Source: Pseudomonas sp. CHM02 | GTDB taxonomy: Bacteria; Pseudomonadota; Gammaproteobacteria; Pseudomonadales; Pseudomonadaceae | Direction of reading: 5' to 3' | DNA length: 64,000 bases | Assembly: GCF_000612585.1 (NCBI RefSeq) | Contig: NZ_JFCA01000019.1 | Location: 1-64,000 of the forward strand | In this document: piece by piece, positions 27,122 to 36,327 of the stretch | How positions within the stretch are numbered: position 1 is the first letter of the stretch | Layout of the letters: the number at the start of each line of letters is the position of its first letter | Translations under genes and position numbers: made by a program | The notes under the pieces: generated by a model | What the model saw: only the letters and a program-made list of their open reading frames with translations | Told to the model about the DNA's origin: nothing | Databases searched by the model: none

Positions 27122-28546
27122 ATGACTCTTTACATGAATCTCGCCGAGTTGCTGGGCACGCGCATCGAACAGGGCTTCTATCGCCCCGGCGATCGCCTCC
27201 CCTCTGTACGGGCCTTGAGCGTGGAACACGGGGTCAGCTTGAGTACCGTGCAGCAGGCCTATCGCTTGCTGGAAGACCATGGCCTGGCGATGCCCAAGCC
27301 GAAATCCGGCTACTTCGTGCCGGTCAGCCGTGAGTTGCCGGCGCTGCCCGAGGTCGGCCGTCCAGCCCAACGCCCGGTAGAAATATCCCAGTGGGATCAG
27401 GTGCTGGAGTTGATACGTGCAGTGCCGCGCAAAGATGTCATACAGATGGGTCGTGGCATGCCGGATGTATTGTCCCCCACCATGAAGCCGTTGCTGCGTA
27501 GCCTGGCCCGCGTGAGTCGCCGCCAGGACCTGCCAGGCCTGTACTACGACAATATCCTCGGCTGTATGGAATTGCGTGAGCAGATTGCGCGTCTGTCATT
27601 GGATTCTGGCTGCCAACTGACCGCCGAAGACATCGTGATCACCACCGGCTGCCATGAGGCGCTGTCGGCGAGTATCCATGCCATTTGCGAACCCGGTGAT
27701 ATCGTCGCGGTGGACTCGCCCAGCTTCCACGGCGCCATGCAGACCCTCAAGGGCCTGGGCATGAAAGCCCTGGAAATCCCTACCGACCCGATCACCGGTA
27801 TCAGTCTCGAAGCCTTGGAACTGGCGCTGGAACAGTGGCCGATCAAGGTCATCCAACTGACCCCCAACTGCAACAATCCCCTGGGCTACATCATGCCGGA
27901 GGCCCGCAAGCGCGCATTGCTGACCCTGGCCCAGCGCTTTGATGTGGCGATCATCGAAGACGATGTGTACGGCGAATTGGCCTACAGCTACCCGCGCCCG
28001 CGCACCATCAAATCGTTCGACGAAGACGGCCGTGTATTGCTGTGCAGTTCGTTCTCGAAAACCCTGGCGCCCGGCTTGCGCATCGGCTGGGTGGCGCCTG
28101 GTCGCTACCTGGAACGGGTGCTGCACATGAAATACATCAGCACCGGCTCTACCGCCACGCAGCCGCAGATCGCGATTGCCGAATTCCTCAAGGGCGGCCA
28201 CTTCGAACCCCATTTGCGGCGGATGCGCACGCAATACCAGCGCAATCGCGACTTGATGCTCGATTGGGTCAGCCGCTACTTCCCGGCAGGCACCCGCGCC
28301 AGCCGGCCCCAGGGCAGCTTCATGCTGTGGGTCGAACTGCCCGAAGGCTTCGATACGCTCAAGCTCAACCGCGTCCTGATTGAACAAGGTGTACAGGTAG
28401 CGGTAGGCAGCATCTTTTCTGCGTCGGGCAAATACCGGAACTGCCTGCGCATGAACTACGCTGCCAAGCCAACCGCACAGATTGAAGAAGCCGTGCGCAA
28501 GGTCGGGGCCGCCGCAATCAAGATGCTCGCAGAGACCGCCGACTGA
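27122..28546 (+). CDS. MocR-type GntR regulator with aminotransferase domain
   Basis: A 474-residue fusion: an N-terminal GntR winged helix (about 1-70: GDRLPSVRALSVEHGVSLSTVQQAYRLLE) and a fold-I aminotransferase domain (about 100-470). The PLP lysine is in SSFSKTLAPGLRIGW and the Asp/Tyr pair in IIEDDVYGEL. MocR proteins bind PLP and an amino-compound effector to regulate nearby genes rather than catalyse transamination. The neighbouring oxidase, DUF1127 or phospholipase D genes are possible targets. It is unusually close to its start codon for a MocR HTH; M5 is an alternative start. Confidence 0.88.
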   Translation: MTLYMNLAELLGTRIEQGFYRPGDRLPSVRALSVEHGVSLSTVQQAYRLLEDHGLAMPKPKSGYFVPVSRELPALPEVGRPAQRPVEISQWDQVLELIRAVPRKDVIQMGRGMPDVLSPTMKPLLRSLARVSRRQDLPGLYYDNILGCMELREQIARLSLDSGCQLTAEDIVITTGCHEALSASIHAICEPGDIVAVDSPSFHGAMQTLKGLGMKALEIPTDPITGISLEALELALEQWPIKVIQLTPNCNNPLGYIMPEARKRALLTLAQRFDVAIIEDDVYGELAYSYPRPRTIKSFDEDGRVLLCSSFSKTLAPGLRIGWVAPGRYLERVLHMKYISTGSTATQPQIAIAEFLKGGHFEPHLRRMRTQYQRNRDLMLDWVSRYFPAGTRASRPQGSFMLWVELPEGFDTLKLNRVLIEQGVQVAVGSIFSASGKYRNCLRMNYAAKPTAQIEEAVRKVGAAAIKMLAETAD

Positions 28547-28608
28547 CCTTTCGCGAAAAATTGCCGTCATATGCCGACAACCGCCCTGATCTGGAAGCAA
28601 CTCCCTTG

Positions 28609-30177
28609 ATGATTCAACGGCTATTACCGTTTTTCCTGTCGGGAGCCCTGGCCCTGGGCGGCTGCGCCACCGTGAGCACACCGCGTATCCCGAGCGACGC
28701 GCTGCCCGCCGCACAGTCGTCGTTCGGCCGCTCGATCCAGGCCCAGGCCGCGCCGTATCAGGGGCGTTCGGGCTTTCGCTTGCTGCCCAACAGCAGCGAA
28801 GCGTTCATGGCCCGCGCCGAACTGATCCGCAACGCGCAGACCAGCCTCGACCTGCAGTACTACATCGTGCACGACGGCATCAGCACCCGAATGCTCGTGG
28901 ACGAACTGCTCAAGGCTGCCGACCGTGGCGTGCGGGTGCGCATCCTGCTGGATGACACCACCAGCGACGGCCTCGACCAGATCATCGCCACCCTCGCCGC
29001 CCATCCCCGGATCGAGATCCGCCTGTTCAACCCTCTGCACTTGGGCCGCAGCACCGGCGTGACGCGGGCCATGGGGCGGCTGTTCAACCTGTCGCTGCAA
29101 CATCGGCGCATGCACAACAAGCTGTGGTTGGCGGACAACAGCGCGGCCATCGTCGGCGGGCGCAACCTGGGGGACGAATATTTCGACGCCGAGCCCAACC
29201 TGAACTTCACCGACATCGACATGCTCAGCGTGGGGCCGGTGGCCGAGCAGCTCGGTCACAGTTTCGACCAGTACTGGAACAGTGCCCTGAGCAAGCCCAT
29301 CGATGACTTCGTCTCCAATACGCCGTCCAGAGGCGACCTGGCCGCTGCGCGCGTGCGCCTGGAAGCATCGCTGGCCGAATCGCGCCAGCAGAACCACGTG
29401 CTGTACAACCGCTTGCGCACCTACCAGACCCAACCGCGCATGGACACCTGGCGCCGCGAGCTGATCTGGGCCTGGAACCAGGCGCTGTGGGATGCGCCGA
29501 GCAAGGTGTTGGCCAAGGCCGACCCGGACCCTCGATTGCTGCTCACGACCCAACTGGCGCCGGAATTGGAAGGGGTCAATCACGAACTGATGATGATCTC
29601 GGCCTACTTCGTGCCGGGGCAACCGGGGCTGGTGTACCTGACCGGGCGCGCCGATGCAGGTGTGTCGGTCAGCCTGCTGACCAACTCTCTGGAGGCCACC
29701 GATGTGCCTGCCGTGCACGGCGGTTATGCGCCCTATCGCAAGGCACTGCTGGAACACGGGGTGAAACTCTACGAATTGCGCCGCCAGCCAGGCGACCCCA
29801 GCGCAGGCAGCGGGCCGCACCTGTTTCGGCGCGGCACCTTCCGCGGCTCGGACTCCAGCCTGCACAGCAAGGCGATGATCTTTGACCGGGAGAAGTCGTT
29901 TATCGGCTCGTTCAACTTCGACCCACGCTCGGTGCTGTGGAACACCGAAGTCGGTGTGCTGGTCGACAGCCCGGAGCTGGCAGAACACGTACGCAACCTG
30001 GCCCTGCAAGGTATGGCGCCAGCGTTGAGCTATGAGGCGAAACTGCAGGATGGCCAAGTGGTGTGGGTGACCGAAGATAACGGCCAGCTGCACACCCTGA
30101 CGCGCGAGCCGGGCAGTTGGTGGCGACGGTTCAATGCCTGGTTCGCCACCTCGGTCGGCCTGGAGCGCATGCTCTAA
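28609..30177 (+). CDS. Phospholipase D family lipoprotein
   Basis: A 522-residue protein. A signal peptide with lipobox LALGGC (about residues 15-20) is followed by two HKD half-sites: HNKLWLADNSAAIVGGRN and HSKAMIFDREKSFIGSFN. Both halves of the bilobal PLD active site are therefore present, with the expected Gly-Ser/Gly-Gly-Asn ends. It resembles cardiolipin synthase/phosphatidyltransferase-like PLD proteins but is anchored as a lipoprotein, so its substrate lies in the envelope and is unknown. The ATG at 28609 is preferred over a TTG at 28561 because it begins the signal peptide. It follows the MocR gene by 62 bp. Confidence 0.87.
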   Translation: MIQRLLPFFLSGALALGGCATVSTPRIPSDALPAAQSSFGRSIQAQAAPYQGRSGFRLLPNSSEAFMARAELIRNAQTSLDLQYYIVHDGISTRMLVDELLKAADRGVRVRILLDDTTSDGLDQIIATLAAHPRIEIRLFNPLHLGRSTGVTRAMGRLFNLSLQHRRMHNKLWLADNSAAIVGGRNLGDEYFDAEPNLNFTDIDMLSVGPVAEQLGHSFDQYWNSALSKPIDDFVSNTPSRGDLAAARVRLEASLAESRQQNHVLYNRLRTYQTQPRMDTWRRELIWAWNQALWDAPSKVLAKADPDPRLLLTTQLAPELEGVNHELMMISAYFVPGQPGLVYLTGRADAGVSVSLLTNSLEATDVPAVHGGYAPYRKALLEHGVKLYELRRQPGDPSAGSGPHLFRRGTFRGSDSSLHSKAMIFDREKSFIGSFNFDPRSVLWNTEVGVLVDSPELAEHVRNLALQGMAPALSYEAKLQDGQVVWVTEDNGQLHTLTREPGSWWRRFNAWFATSVGLERML

Positions 30178-30194
30178 AAACGACACAGATCAAC

Positions 30195-30284
30195 TGTAGG
30201 CGCCGGCTTGCCGGCGATGGCGGCGTTTCAGTTGATCAATTCGCTGGCTGACACACCGCCATCACTGGCAAGCCAGTGCCTACA
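30195..30284. repeat. REPIN
   Basis: TGTAGGCGCCGGCTTGCCGGCGATGGCGG is mirrored, with a few mismatches, by CCGCCATCACTGGCAAGCCAGTGCCTACA. It lies between two convergent genes. Confidence 0.85.
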
Positions 30285-30300
30285 GGGAATGCATTTCAGG

Positions 30301-31443
30301 TCAGGCCGGCTGTGCTGCGCCGAATGCACCCTGGCGCAGCAACAACAGCACCAGGCCCAGCGCTCCGGCCGCCATCAGCAACGGCAGTGCATGCCCGCTG
30401 ATCCACTGGCTGCCAGCACCGGCTACCAACGGGCCGATCAGACAACCGATCCCCCACAATTGCGCCACATGGGCATTGGCGCGCACCAAAGCATCGTCGC
30501 GGTAACGCTCGCCGATCAGGATCAACGACAGCGTGAACAAGCCCCCGGCACTCGCGCCAAACACCACCCACATCGGCCAGATCAACAGCGTGTGCATCAA
30601 CAACGGAATCGCCAGGCTGGAAGCCAGCAACAGCACCGCACAACTCAGGAACAACGTGCGTCGCGGCAGGTAGTCCGCCAATGCACCGATGGGCAGTTGC
30701 AGCAGCGCATCGCCCACCACCACCGTGCTGACCATGGCCAGGGCAATCTCGGCCGTAAACCCTTGCTGGAGGCAGTACACCGGCAGCAATGTGAGGATCA
30801 TCGCCTCGAATGCCGCGAACAACGCTACCGCCCAGGCAATCGCGGGCAGGCTCAGGCAGAAGGTCCACAGCTGCGCAAAGGTCACACTAAAGGACTCGGC
30901 GCTCGGTGCGCCGGAGCGCCCCAGCAGCAACAGCGGCGCCACCATCAGCAGGCCTGTGCCCACCCAGAAACCATAGTCGTGGTCGGTACCGATCAGACCC
31001 AACAGCAACGGGCCCGACAGCTGGCTCAAGGCATAACTGCAGCCGTACAGCGCCACCAGCCGGCCGCGCCACTGCTCCACCACCAACTGGTTGATCCAGC
31101 TTTCGCCGAGGATAAACACGATGGTGAGGATCACGCCGATCATCAGCCGCAACACCAGCCACACCGGGTAGCTGGGCAGGATCGCCAGCAAGCCGATGGA
31201 CACCGCACCCGCCCACAGGCACAAGCGCATGAGGTTGGCGGTACCGAGCAGCGACGCCAGGCGACTGGAAATCTTCGCGCCGAGCAGCACACCAAAGGCC
31301 GGCATCGCCGCCATCACACCGATGGCGAAACTGCCGTAGCCCCAGTTTTCGAGGCGCAGGGACACCAGCGGCATGCTGACGCCCAGCGCCAGGCCGACGC
31401 TGAGCACCGAAGCCAGGACGGCGAAATAAGTCGCCCAACGCAT
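30301..31443 (-). CDS. MFS transporter
   Basis: A 380-residue, 12-helix major facilitator protein. The start MRWATYFAVLASVLSVGLAL at 31443 begins the first helix. The loop 2-3 signature is degenerate (GAKISSRLASLLGTANLM). The central loop carries RRTLFLS-type basic residues after ALADYLP. It resembles the YcaD/Bcr-like exporter branch. The substrate is unknown. A REPIN lies on each side, and no regulator adjoins it. The reverse frame is open for over 1 kb but gives a Gln/His-rich artefact. Confidence 0.82.
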   Translation of the reverse strand: MRWATYFAVLASVLSVGLALGVSMPLVSLRLENWGYGSFAIGVMAAMPAFGVLLGAKISSRLASLLGTANLMRLCLWAGAVSIGLLAILPSYPVWLVLRLMIGVILTIVFILGESWINQLVVEQWRGRLVALYGCSYALSQLSGPLLLGLIGTDHDYGFWVGTGLLMVAPLLLLGRSGAPSAESFSVTFAQLWTFCLSLPAIAWAVALFAAFEAMILTLLPVYCLQQGFTAEIALAMVSTVVVGDALLQLPIGALADYLPRRTLFLSCAVLLLASSLAIPLLMHTLLIWPMWVVFGASAGGLFTLSLILIGERYRDDALVRANAHVAQLWGIGCLIGPLVAGAGSQWISGHALPLLMAAGALGLVLLLLRQGAFGAAQPA

Positions 31444-31486
31444 TTCCACGCTCCTGTGGATAATTTTTCGGGTTTGCAAAACGAAC

Positions 31487-31607
31487 TGTAGGAGCGGGCT
31501 TGTGTGGGAGTCGGGCTTGCCCGCGATGCAGGCACCTCGGCGTGTCAGGCACACCTCGGTGATGCTATCGCAGGCAAGCCAGCTCCCACACAAGCTCGCT
31601 CCTACAG
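31487..31607. repeat. Composite REPIN, one REP pair nested in another
   Basis: The outer arms TGTAGGAGCGGGCTTGTGTG and CACACAAGCTCGCTCCTACA enclose inner arms GTGGGAGTCGGGCTTGCC and GGCAAGCCAGCTCCCAC. The two known REP types (TGTAGGAGC and GTGGGAGC) are thus stacked into one long palindrome. Confidence 0.8.
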
Positions 31608-31624
31608 GGGATCTGCGGTGTTGC

Positions 31625-33118
31625 TTAGAGCTTGATCCAGGTCGCCTTCAGTTCAGTGTACTTGTCGAACGCATGCAGCGACTTGTCGCGACCGTTACCC
31701 GATTGCTTGAAGCCACCAAACGGCGCGGTCATGTCGCCGCCGTCGTACTGGTTGACCCACACGCTACCGGCGCGCAGGGCTTTGGCCGTCAGGTGCGCCT
31801 TGGAGATATCCGCCGTCCACACCGCCGCGGCCAGGCCGTACTGGGTGTCGTTGGCGATGGCGACCGCTTCCTCGGCGCTGTCGAAGGTGATCACCGACAG
31901 GACTGGGCCGAAGATCTCTTCCTGGGCGATCTTCATCGCGTTGGTCACACCGTCGAAAATCGTCGGCTCGACGTAGGTGCCGCCGGTTTCTTCCAGGGTG
32001 CGCTTGCCACCCGCGACCAACTTGGCGCCATCGGCATGGCCAGCTTCGATGTAGGAGAGCACGGTGTTCATCTGCTGGGTGTCCACCAGCGCACCCACGG
32101 TGGTGGCCGGGTCCAGCGGGTTGCCGGGTTTCCAGCCCTTGAGGGCCTCGATCACCAACGGCAGGAATTTATCCTTGATGGAGCGCTCCACCAGCAGGCG
32201 GGAACCTGCGGTGCAGACCTCACCCTGGTTGAAAGCAATGGCGCTGGCTGCAGATTCGGCAGCGGCTTGCAGGTCCGGCGCATCGGCAAACACGATGTTC
32301 GGGCTCTTGCCGCCCGCTTCCAGCCATACACGCTTCATGTTCGATTCGCCGGAGCGGATCAACAGTTGCTTGGCGATCTTGGTGGAACCGGTGAACACCA
32401 GGGTGTCGACGTCCATGTGCAGCGCCAGCGCATTGCCGACGGTGTGGCCGTAGCCCGGCAGCACGTTGAACACGCCTTTTGGAATACCGGCTTCAACGGC
32501 GAGGGCCGCGATACGAATGGCGGTCAACGGGGATTTTTCGGACGGCTTGAGGATCACCGAGTTACCGGTGGACAGCGCCGGACCGAGCTTCCAGCAGGCC
32601 ATCATCAGCGGGAAGTTCCACGGCACGATGGCACCGACAACGCCCACCGGCTCGCGGGTCACAAGGCCCAGTTGGTCGTGCGGCGTAGCGGCGACTTCGT
32701 CGTAGATTTTGTCGATGGCCTCGCCGCTCCAGCTCAGGGCATTCGCCGCGCCGGGGACGTCGATGTTCAGGGAGTCGCTGATCGGCTTGCCCATGTCCAG
32801 CGTTTCCAGCAGCGCCAGCTCTTCGGCATTGGCCTTGAGCAACGCGGCGAAACGGATCATGGCGGATTTGCGTTTGGCCGGCGCCAGGCGCGACCACACG
32901 CCGGAATTGAACGTGGCGCGGGCGTTTTCTACGGCGCGCTGGGCGTCGGCGGCGTCACAGCTGGCAACGGTGGCCAGCAGGCGACCATCAACCGGACTGA
33001 TGCATTCGAAGGTGTCACCGGATACGGCGGCGGTGTACTCGCCATTGATATAGGCACGGCCTTCGATCTTCAGATCCTTGGCGCGTTGTTCCCAGTCGGC
33101 ACGGGTCAGGGTGGTCAT
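31625..33118 (-). CDS. kauB: Gamma-glutamyl-aminoaldehyde dehydrogenase, KauB/PuuC-like
   Basis: A 497-residue NAD(P)-dependent aldehyde dehydrogenase. The catalytic Glu lies in WLEAGGKSPNIVFAD, the nucleophilic Cys in NQGEVCTAGSRLLVE, and the oxyanion Asn in IVPWNFPLM. It is closest in wording to PuuC/KauB/PauC enzymes that oxidise 4-guanidinobutyraldehyde, 4-(gamma-glutamylamino)butanal or 3-aminopropanal in arginine and polyamine catabolism. Synteny with P. aeruginosa PA5312 supports this. Upstream is a 230-bp region shared with the divergent cupin gene, holding a near-perfect 18-bp palindrome. Confidence 0.88.
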   Translation of the reverse strand: MTTLTRADWEQRAKDLKIEGRAYINGEYTAAVSGDTFECISPVDGRLLATVASCDAADAQRAVENARATFNSGVWSRLAPAKRKSAMIRFAALLKANAEELALLETLDMGKPISDSLNIDVPGAANALSWSGEAIDKIYDEVAATPHDQLGLVTREPVGVVGAIVPWNFPLMMACWKLGPALSTGNSVILKPSEKSPLTAIRIAALAVEAGIPKGVFNVLPGYGHTVGNALALHMDVDTLVFTGSTKIAKQLLIRSGESNMKRVWLEAGGKSPNIVFADAPDLQAAAESAASAIAFNQGEVCTAGSRLLVERSIKDKFLPLVIEALKGWKPGNPLDPATTVGALVDTQQMNTVLSYIEAGHADGAKLVAGGKRTLEETGGTYVEPTIFDGVTNAMKIAQEEIFGPVLSVITFDSAEEAVAIANDTQYGLAAAVWTADISKAHLTAKALRAGSVWVNQYDGGDMTAPFGGFKQSGNGRDKSLHAFDKYTELKATWIKL

Positions 33119-33287
33119 GCGAGTGTCCTCCTCTTATTGAATACAAGGCCCGGGCGATGTCCCCCGGCAGCCTCAAAGAATTCTTGCCCGGCCAGCCAGC
33201 TGTTCGGCTCAAGGCAGCTGCCACCCTAAACCAGCGACTGGGGATGTTTCAATATATTTGACATAACCCCGGCAAACGCCCTTGCGA

Positions 33288-33305
33288 TGTTCATTTTAAT
33301 AAACA
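33288..33305. promoter_or_regulatory. Near-perfect palindrome, possible operator
   Basis: TGTTCATTTTAATAAACA is an 8-2-8 dyad with one mismatch. It lies 44 bp before the cupin ATG and 170 bp before kauB, in their shared divergent region. The binding protein is unknown; PauR is one candidate. Confidence 0.45.
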
Positions 33306-33348
33306 TAGACTTTGGGCTCTCCAACCCCAGGCCAGACGGGACACGCAC

Positions 33349-33711
33349 ATGAGCATCCAGGACATCGTCGACTTCAGCCAAGCCAGCACCGCCCCAGACC
33401 GCTACCGCCCCGCCGCCGAAAAAATCCTCAAGGGCGATCCCGAGCAAACGATCTACAACCACTACAACAGCCCGTGCGGACAGATGAGTGCCGGCGTGTG
33501 GGAAGGCGAGGTCGGGCAGTGGAAGGTCAACTACACCGAGCATGAGTACTGCGAGATCGTGCAGGGTGTGTCCGTACTGCGTGATGCCGACGGTAACGCC
33601 AAGACCTTACGCGCCGGTGACCGTTTCGTGATCCCCGCCGGCTTCAGCGGCACCTGGGAAGTGCTGGAGCCTTGCCGCAAGATCTACGTGGTGTTCGAAC
33701 AGAAAGCCTGA
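33349..33711 (+). CDS. Cupin domain protein
   Basis: A 120-residue single cupin. Residues about 45-110 hold the beta-barrel motifs with degenerate metal ligands (EHEYCEIVQGVSVLRDADG; LRAGDRFVIPAGFSGTWEVLEP). It resembles the DUF861/EutQ-like cupins often found next to polyamine and amino-acid catabolic genes. Divergent from kauB, which hints at a linked role, although the reaction, if any, is unknown. A bidirectional terminator follows. Confidence 0.82.
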   Translation: MSIQDIVDFSQASTAPDRYRPAAEKILKGDPEQTIYNHYNSPCGQMSAGVWEGEVGQWKVNYTEHEYCEIVQGVSVLRDADGNAKTLRAGDRFVIPAGFSGTWEVLEPCRKIYVVFEQKA

Positions 33712-33728
33712 TCAGCCAAATCGCAGGC

Positions 33729-33766
33729 AAAAAAAAGCCCGGATCGTGAGATACGGGCTTTTTTTC
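33729..33766. terminator. Bidirectional terminator between the cupin gene and rpmG
   Basis: AAAAAAAGCCCG pairs with CGGGCTTTTTTT around a 12-nt loop. A- and T-runs on both sides serve the convergent cupin and rpmBG transcripts. Confidence 0.9.
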
Positions 33767-33783
33767 ACAAGGAGGAAAATCAA

Positions 33784-33939
33784 TTACTTGATTTTGCCTT
33801 CTTTGTAGATCACGTGCTTGCGAACGCGCGGGTCGAACATTTTCTTTTCGAGCTTGTCCGGGGTAGTACGCTTGTTCTTGTCGGTAGTGTAGAAGTGACC
33901 AGTACCGGCGCTAGAGATCATTCGAATCAATTCACGCAT
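33784..33939 (-). CDS. rpmG: 50S ribosomal protein L33
   Basis: A 51-residue ribosomal protein read on the minus strand from the CAT at 33937-33939 ([19 protein letters not shown]) to the TAA at 33784. It has the usual L33 core ([31 protein letters not shown]). It lacks zinc-binding cysteine pairs, so it is the zinc-independent form. It lies 11 bp after rpmB in the standard rpmB-rpmG operon. Confidence 0.96.
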   Translation of the reverse strand: MRELIRMISSAGTGHFYTTDKNKRTTPDKLEKKMFDPRVRKHVIYKEGKIK

Positions 33940-33950
33940 GATATAGCTCC

Positions 33951-34184
33951 TTAGATTGTGCCAGCGCGGCGCAATTCAGCCAGCACGACAGTGATGCCAC
34001 GCTTGTCGATGATGCGCATGCCTTTGGCAGATACGCGCAGACGGACGAAACGTTTCTCTTCTTCAACCCAGAAGCGGTGATGCTGCAGGTTCGGCAGGAA
34101 ACGACGACGGGTTTTGTTATTTGCGTGGGAAATGTTATTCCCAGTCACCGGACCCTTACCGGTAACTTGACAGACTCTCGACAT
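33951..34184 (-). CDS. rpmB: 50S ribosomal protein L28
   Basis: A 77-residue L28 with the full family sequence: [20 protein letters not shown] at the start, the basic [18 protein letters not shown] segment, and [16 protein letters not shown]. Only one of the zinc cysteines is present, the non-zinc type. First gene of the rpmB-rpmG operon; its likely promoter is about 150 bp upstream, giving a leader of about 140 nt. Confidence 0.97.
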   Translation of the reverse strand: MSRVCQVTGKGPVTGNNISHANNKTRRRFLPNLQHHRFWVEEEKRFVRLRVSAKGMRIIDKRGITVVLAELRRAGTI

Positions 34185-34332
34185 GCCTCAGCCCTCTAAA
34201 ACCACATGCCCAACCCGGCATGGGTTGGCCGCTTAATCTCTCAGTCATTTGGCGCCAGGCGCCGCGTTTCTTTAGGGTCTTACCGGCTACACCTACAAGC
34301 GAAGGAACCGGGCCCCTAGAAAAGAGCGCTGC

Positions 34333-34361
34333 TTTATACCAGAAAGACCCCAGTGCAACAA
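34333..34361 (-). promoter_or_regulatory. Predicted sigma-70 promoter of rpmB-rpmG
   Basis: On the minus strand a TTGTTG -35 box and a TATAAA -10 box are separated by 17 nt, with TGG just before the -10 as an extended element. Position and strength suit a ribosomal protein operon. Confidence 0.6.
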
Positions 34362-34642
34362 CAGCCCGCGTGTTTTTACTGGCGTAAATCTTGGCGGCAG
34401 ACGCCTGAACCGTTGCCAGGAGGGGCCGCTGTCACAGCCGACCGCTCGTCGCACAGAATGATTTACAGCGCTCGCGGGCACGGTGAAGTGCACGACAAAA
34501 CGCGCTGAGGTGCCATCAAAACAGCATTTCGCGCAAAAGCACAGGCAAAAATGGGCTAGTCATTTACCTATCAGACCACTACGGTAGGACTTTTCCAGAC
34601 TGCACTCGCAGATGGGCCTTCGATCTGCAAAGGAAACCGAAC
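34362..34642. other. Intergenic region upstream of the peptide-binding protein gene
   Basis: Together with the rpmB leader this forms a gene-free stretch of 458 bp (34185-34642). Apart from the rpmB promoter I see no ORF, strong hairpin or repeat. AAAGGAAACCGAAC just before 34643 is a good ribosome site for the next gene. Confidence 0.5.
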
Positions 34643-36235
34643 ATGCGCCTCGCTGCCCTACCGCTATTGCTAGCCCCTCTATTTATCGCCCCGCTGGCCT
34701 CTGCCGCCAGCAACCTGAGCGTCTGCACCGAGGCCAGCCCAGAAGGGTTCGATGTGGTGCAATACAACTCGCTGACCACCACCAACGCTTCGGCCGACGT
34801 GCTGATGAATCGCCTGGTGGAATACGATGCGGCCGACGGCAAACTGGTGCCGAGCCTGGCGGACAGCTGGGAAGTCTCGCCGGATGGCCTGACCTATACC
34901 TTCAAGCTGCACCCGGATGTGAAATTCCATCGCACCGAGTACTTCACGCCAAGCCGCACCCTGACCGCCGAAGATGTGCGCTTCAGCTTCGAGCGCATGC
35001 TCGACCCCGCGAACCCATGGCACAAGATCGCGCAGAGCGGCTTCCCCCACGCGCAGTCGCTGCAACTGCCGACGCTGGTGAAGAAAATCGACGCCCTCGA
35101 CCCGCTGACCGTGCGCTTCACCCTGGATCACGCCGACTCCACCTTCCTCGCCGCCCTGAGCATGGGCTTCGCCTCGATCTACCCGGCGGAATACGCCGAC
35201 AAACTGCTCAAGGCCGGCACACCGGAAAAACTCAACAGCCAGCCGATCGGCACCGGGCCGTTCATCTTCAGCCGCTTCCAGAAAGATGCCGTGGTGCGCT
35301 ACAAGGCCAACCCGGACTACTTCGCCGGCAAACCGCCTGTGGATAACTTGATCTTCGCCATCACCCCGGACGCCAACGTGCGCCTGCAGAAACTGCATCG
35401 CGACGAATGCCAGATTGCCCTGTCGCCCAAGCCGCTGGACGTGGGCGAGGCCGAAAAGGACCCGGCACTCAAGGTGGAAAAAACCGCTGCGTTCATGACC
35501 GCCTTCGTGGCCATCAACAGCCAGCACCCGCCCCTGGACAAGCCGGAAGTGCGCCAGGCGATCAACCTGGCGTTCGACAAGGGCAGCTACCTCAAGGCCG
35601 TATTTGAAGGCACCGCCGAAGCCGCCAACGGCCCTTACCCGCCCAATACCTGGAGCTACGCCAAGGACCTGCCCGGTTATCCACAGGACCTTGCCAAGGC
35701 CAAGGCACTGCTCGACCGTGCAGGGCTCAAGGACGGCTTCAAGACCACCATCTGGACCCGCCCTACCGGCAGCCTGCTGAACCCCAACCCGAACCTCGGC
35801 GCACAACTGCTGCAGGCGGACCTGGCCAAGGTCGGCATCCAGGCCGAGATCCGCGTGATCGAATGGGGCGAGCTGATTCGCCGCGCCAAAGCCGGCGAGC
35901 ACGACCTGTTGTTCATGGGCTGGGCCGGCGACAACGGCGACCCGGATAACTTCCTGACCCCGCAGTTCTCATGCGCGGCGGTGAAATCCGGTACCAACTT
36001 CGCCCGCTACTGCGACCCGGCGCTGGACAAGCTGATCAGCGCCGGCAAGACCACCAGCGAGCAAGGGGTGCGCAGCAAGCTGTATCAGCAGGCCCAGGCG
36101 CAGATCCAGCAGCAGGCGCTGTGGCTGCCACTTGCGCACCCGACGGCGTTTGCCCTGGCCCGCAAGAACATCGAGGGCTACCAGGTGAGCCCGTTCGGGC
36201 GCCAGGATTTCTCCAAAGTCAGCGTCAAACCGTAA
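34643..36235 (+). CDS. Peptide-binding ABC transporter protein, DppA5-like
   Basis: A 530-residue extracytoplasmic solute-binding protein of family 5. A signal peptide ends near LASAAS (about residue 22). The family signature is VEYDAADGKLVPSLADSWEVSPDGLTYTF-like at about 54-82. No permease or ATPase gene adjoins it, as expected for the orphan DppA5 homologue PA5317 that lies beside radC in P. aeruginosa and feeds peptides to a Dpp transporter encoded elsewhere. The exact peptide range is unknown. Strong AAAGGA ribosome site. Confidence 0.88.
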   Translation: MRLAALPLLLAPLFIAPLASAASNLSVCTEASPEGFDVVQYNSLTTTNASADVLMNRLVEYDAADGKLVPSLADSWEVSPDGLTYTFKLHPDVKFHRTEYFTPSRTLTAEDVRFSFERMLDPANPWHKIAQSGFPHAQSLQLPTLVKKIDALDPLTVRFTLDHADSTFLAALSMGFASIYPAEYADKLLKAGTPEKLNSQPIGTGPFIFSRFQKDAVVRYKANPDYFAGKPPVDNLIFAITPDANVRLQKLHRDECQIALSPKPLDVGEAEKDPALKVEKTAAFMTAFVAINSQHPPLDKPEVRQAINLAFDKGSYLKAVFEGTAEAANGPYPPNTWSYAKDLPGYPQDLAKAKALLDRAGLKDGFKTTIWTRPTGSLLNPNPNLGAQLLQADLAKVGIQAEIRVIEWGELIRRAKAGEHDLLFMGWAGDNGDPDNFLTPQFSCAAVKSGTNFARYCDPALDKLISAGKTTSEQGVRSKLYQQAQAQIQQQALWLPLAHPTAFALARKNIEGYQVSPFGRQDFSKVSVKP

Positions 36236-36241
36236 CCTCCC

Positions 36242-36327
36242 CGTAGGAGCTGGCTTGCCAGCGATGGCGCCAGCGAATCCATCGCGACCTTGCGGCCCCA
36301 ATCGCCGGCAAGCCAGCTGCTCCTACA
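36242..36327. repeat. REPIN overlapping the 3' end of radC
   Basis: CGTAGGAGCTGGCTTGCCAGCGATGG is paired with CCCAATCGCCGGCAAGCCAGCTGCTCCTACA. The right arm runs into radC and contains its TAG stop codon. Confidence 0.85.

Noticed and set aside
30208..31491. A 427-codon plus-strand frame over the MFS gene
   Set aside because: Glutamine- and histidine-rich shadow of membrane-helix codons on the other strand.
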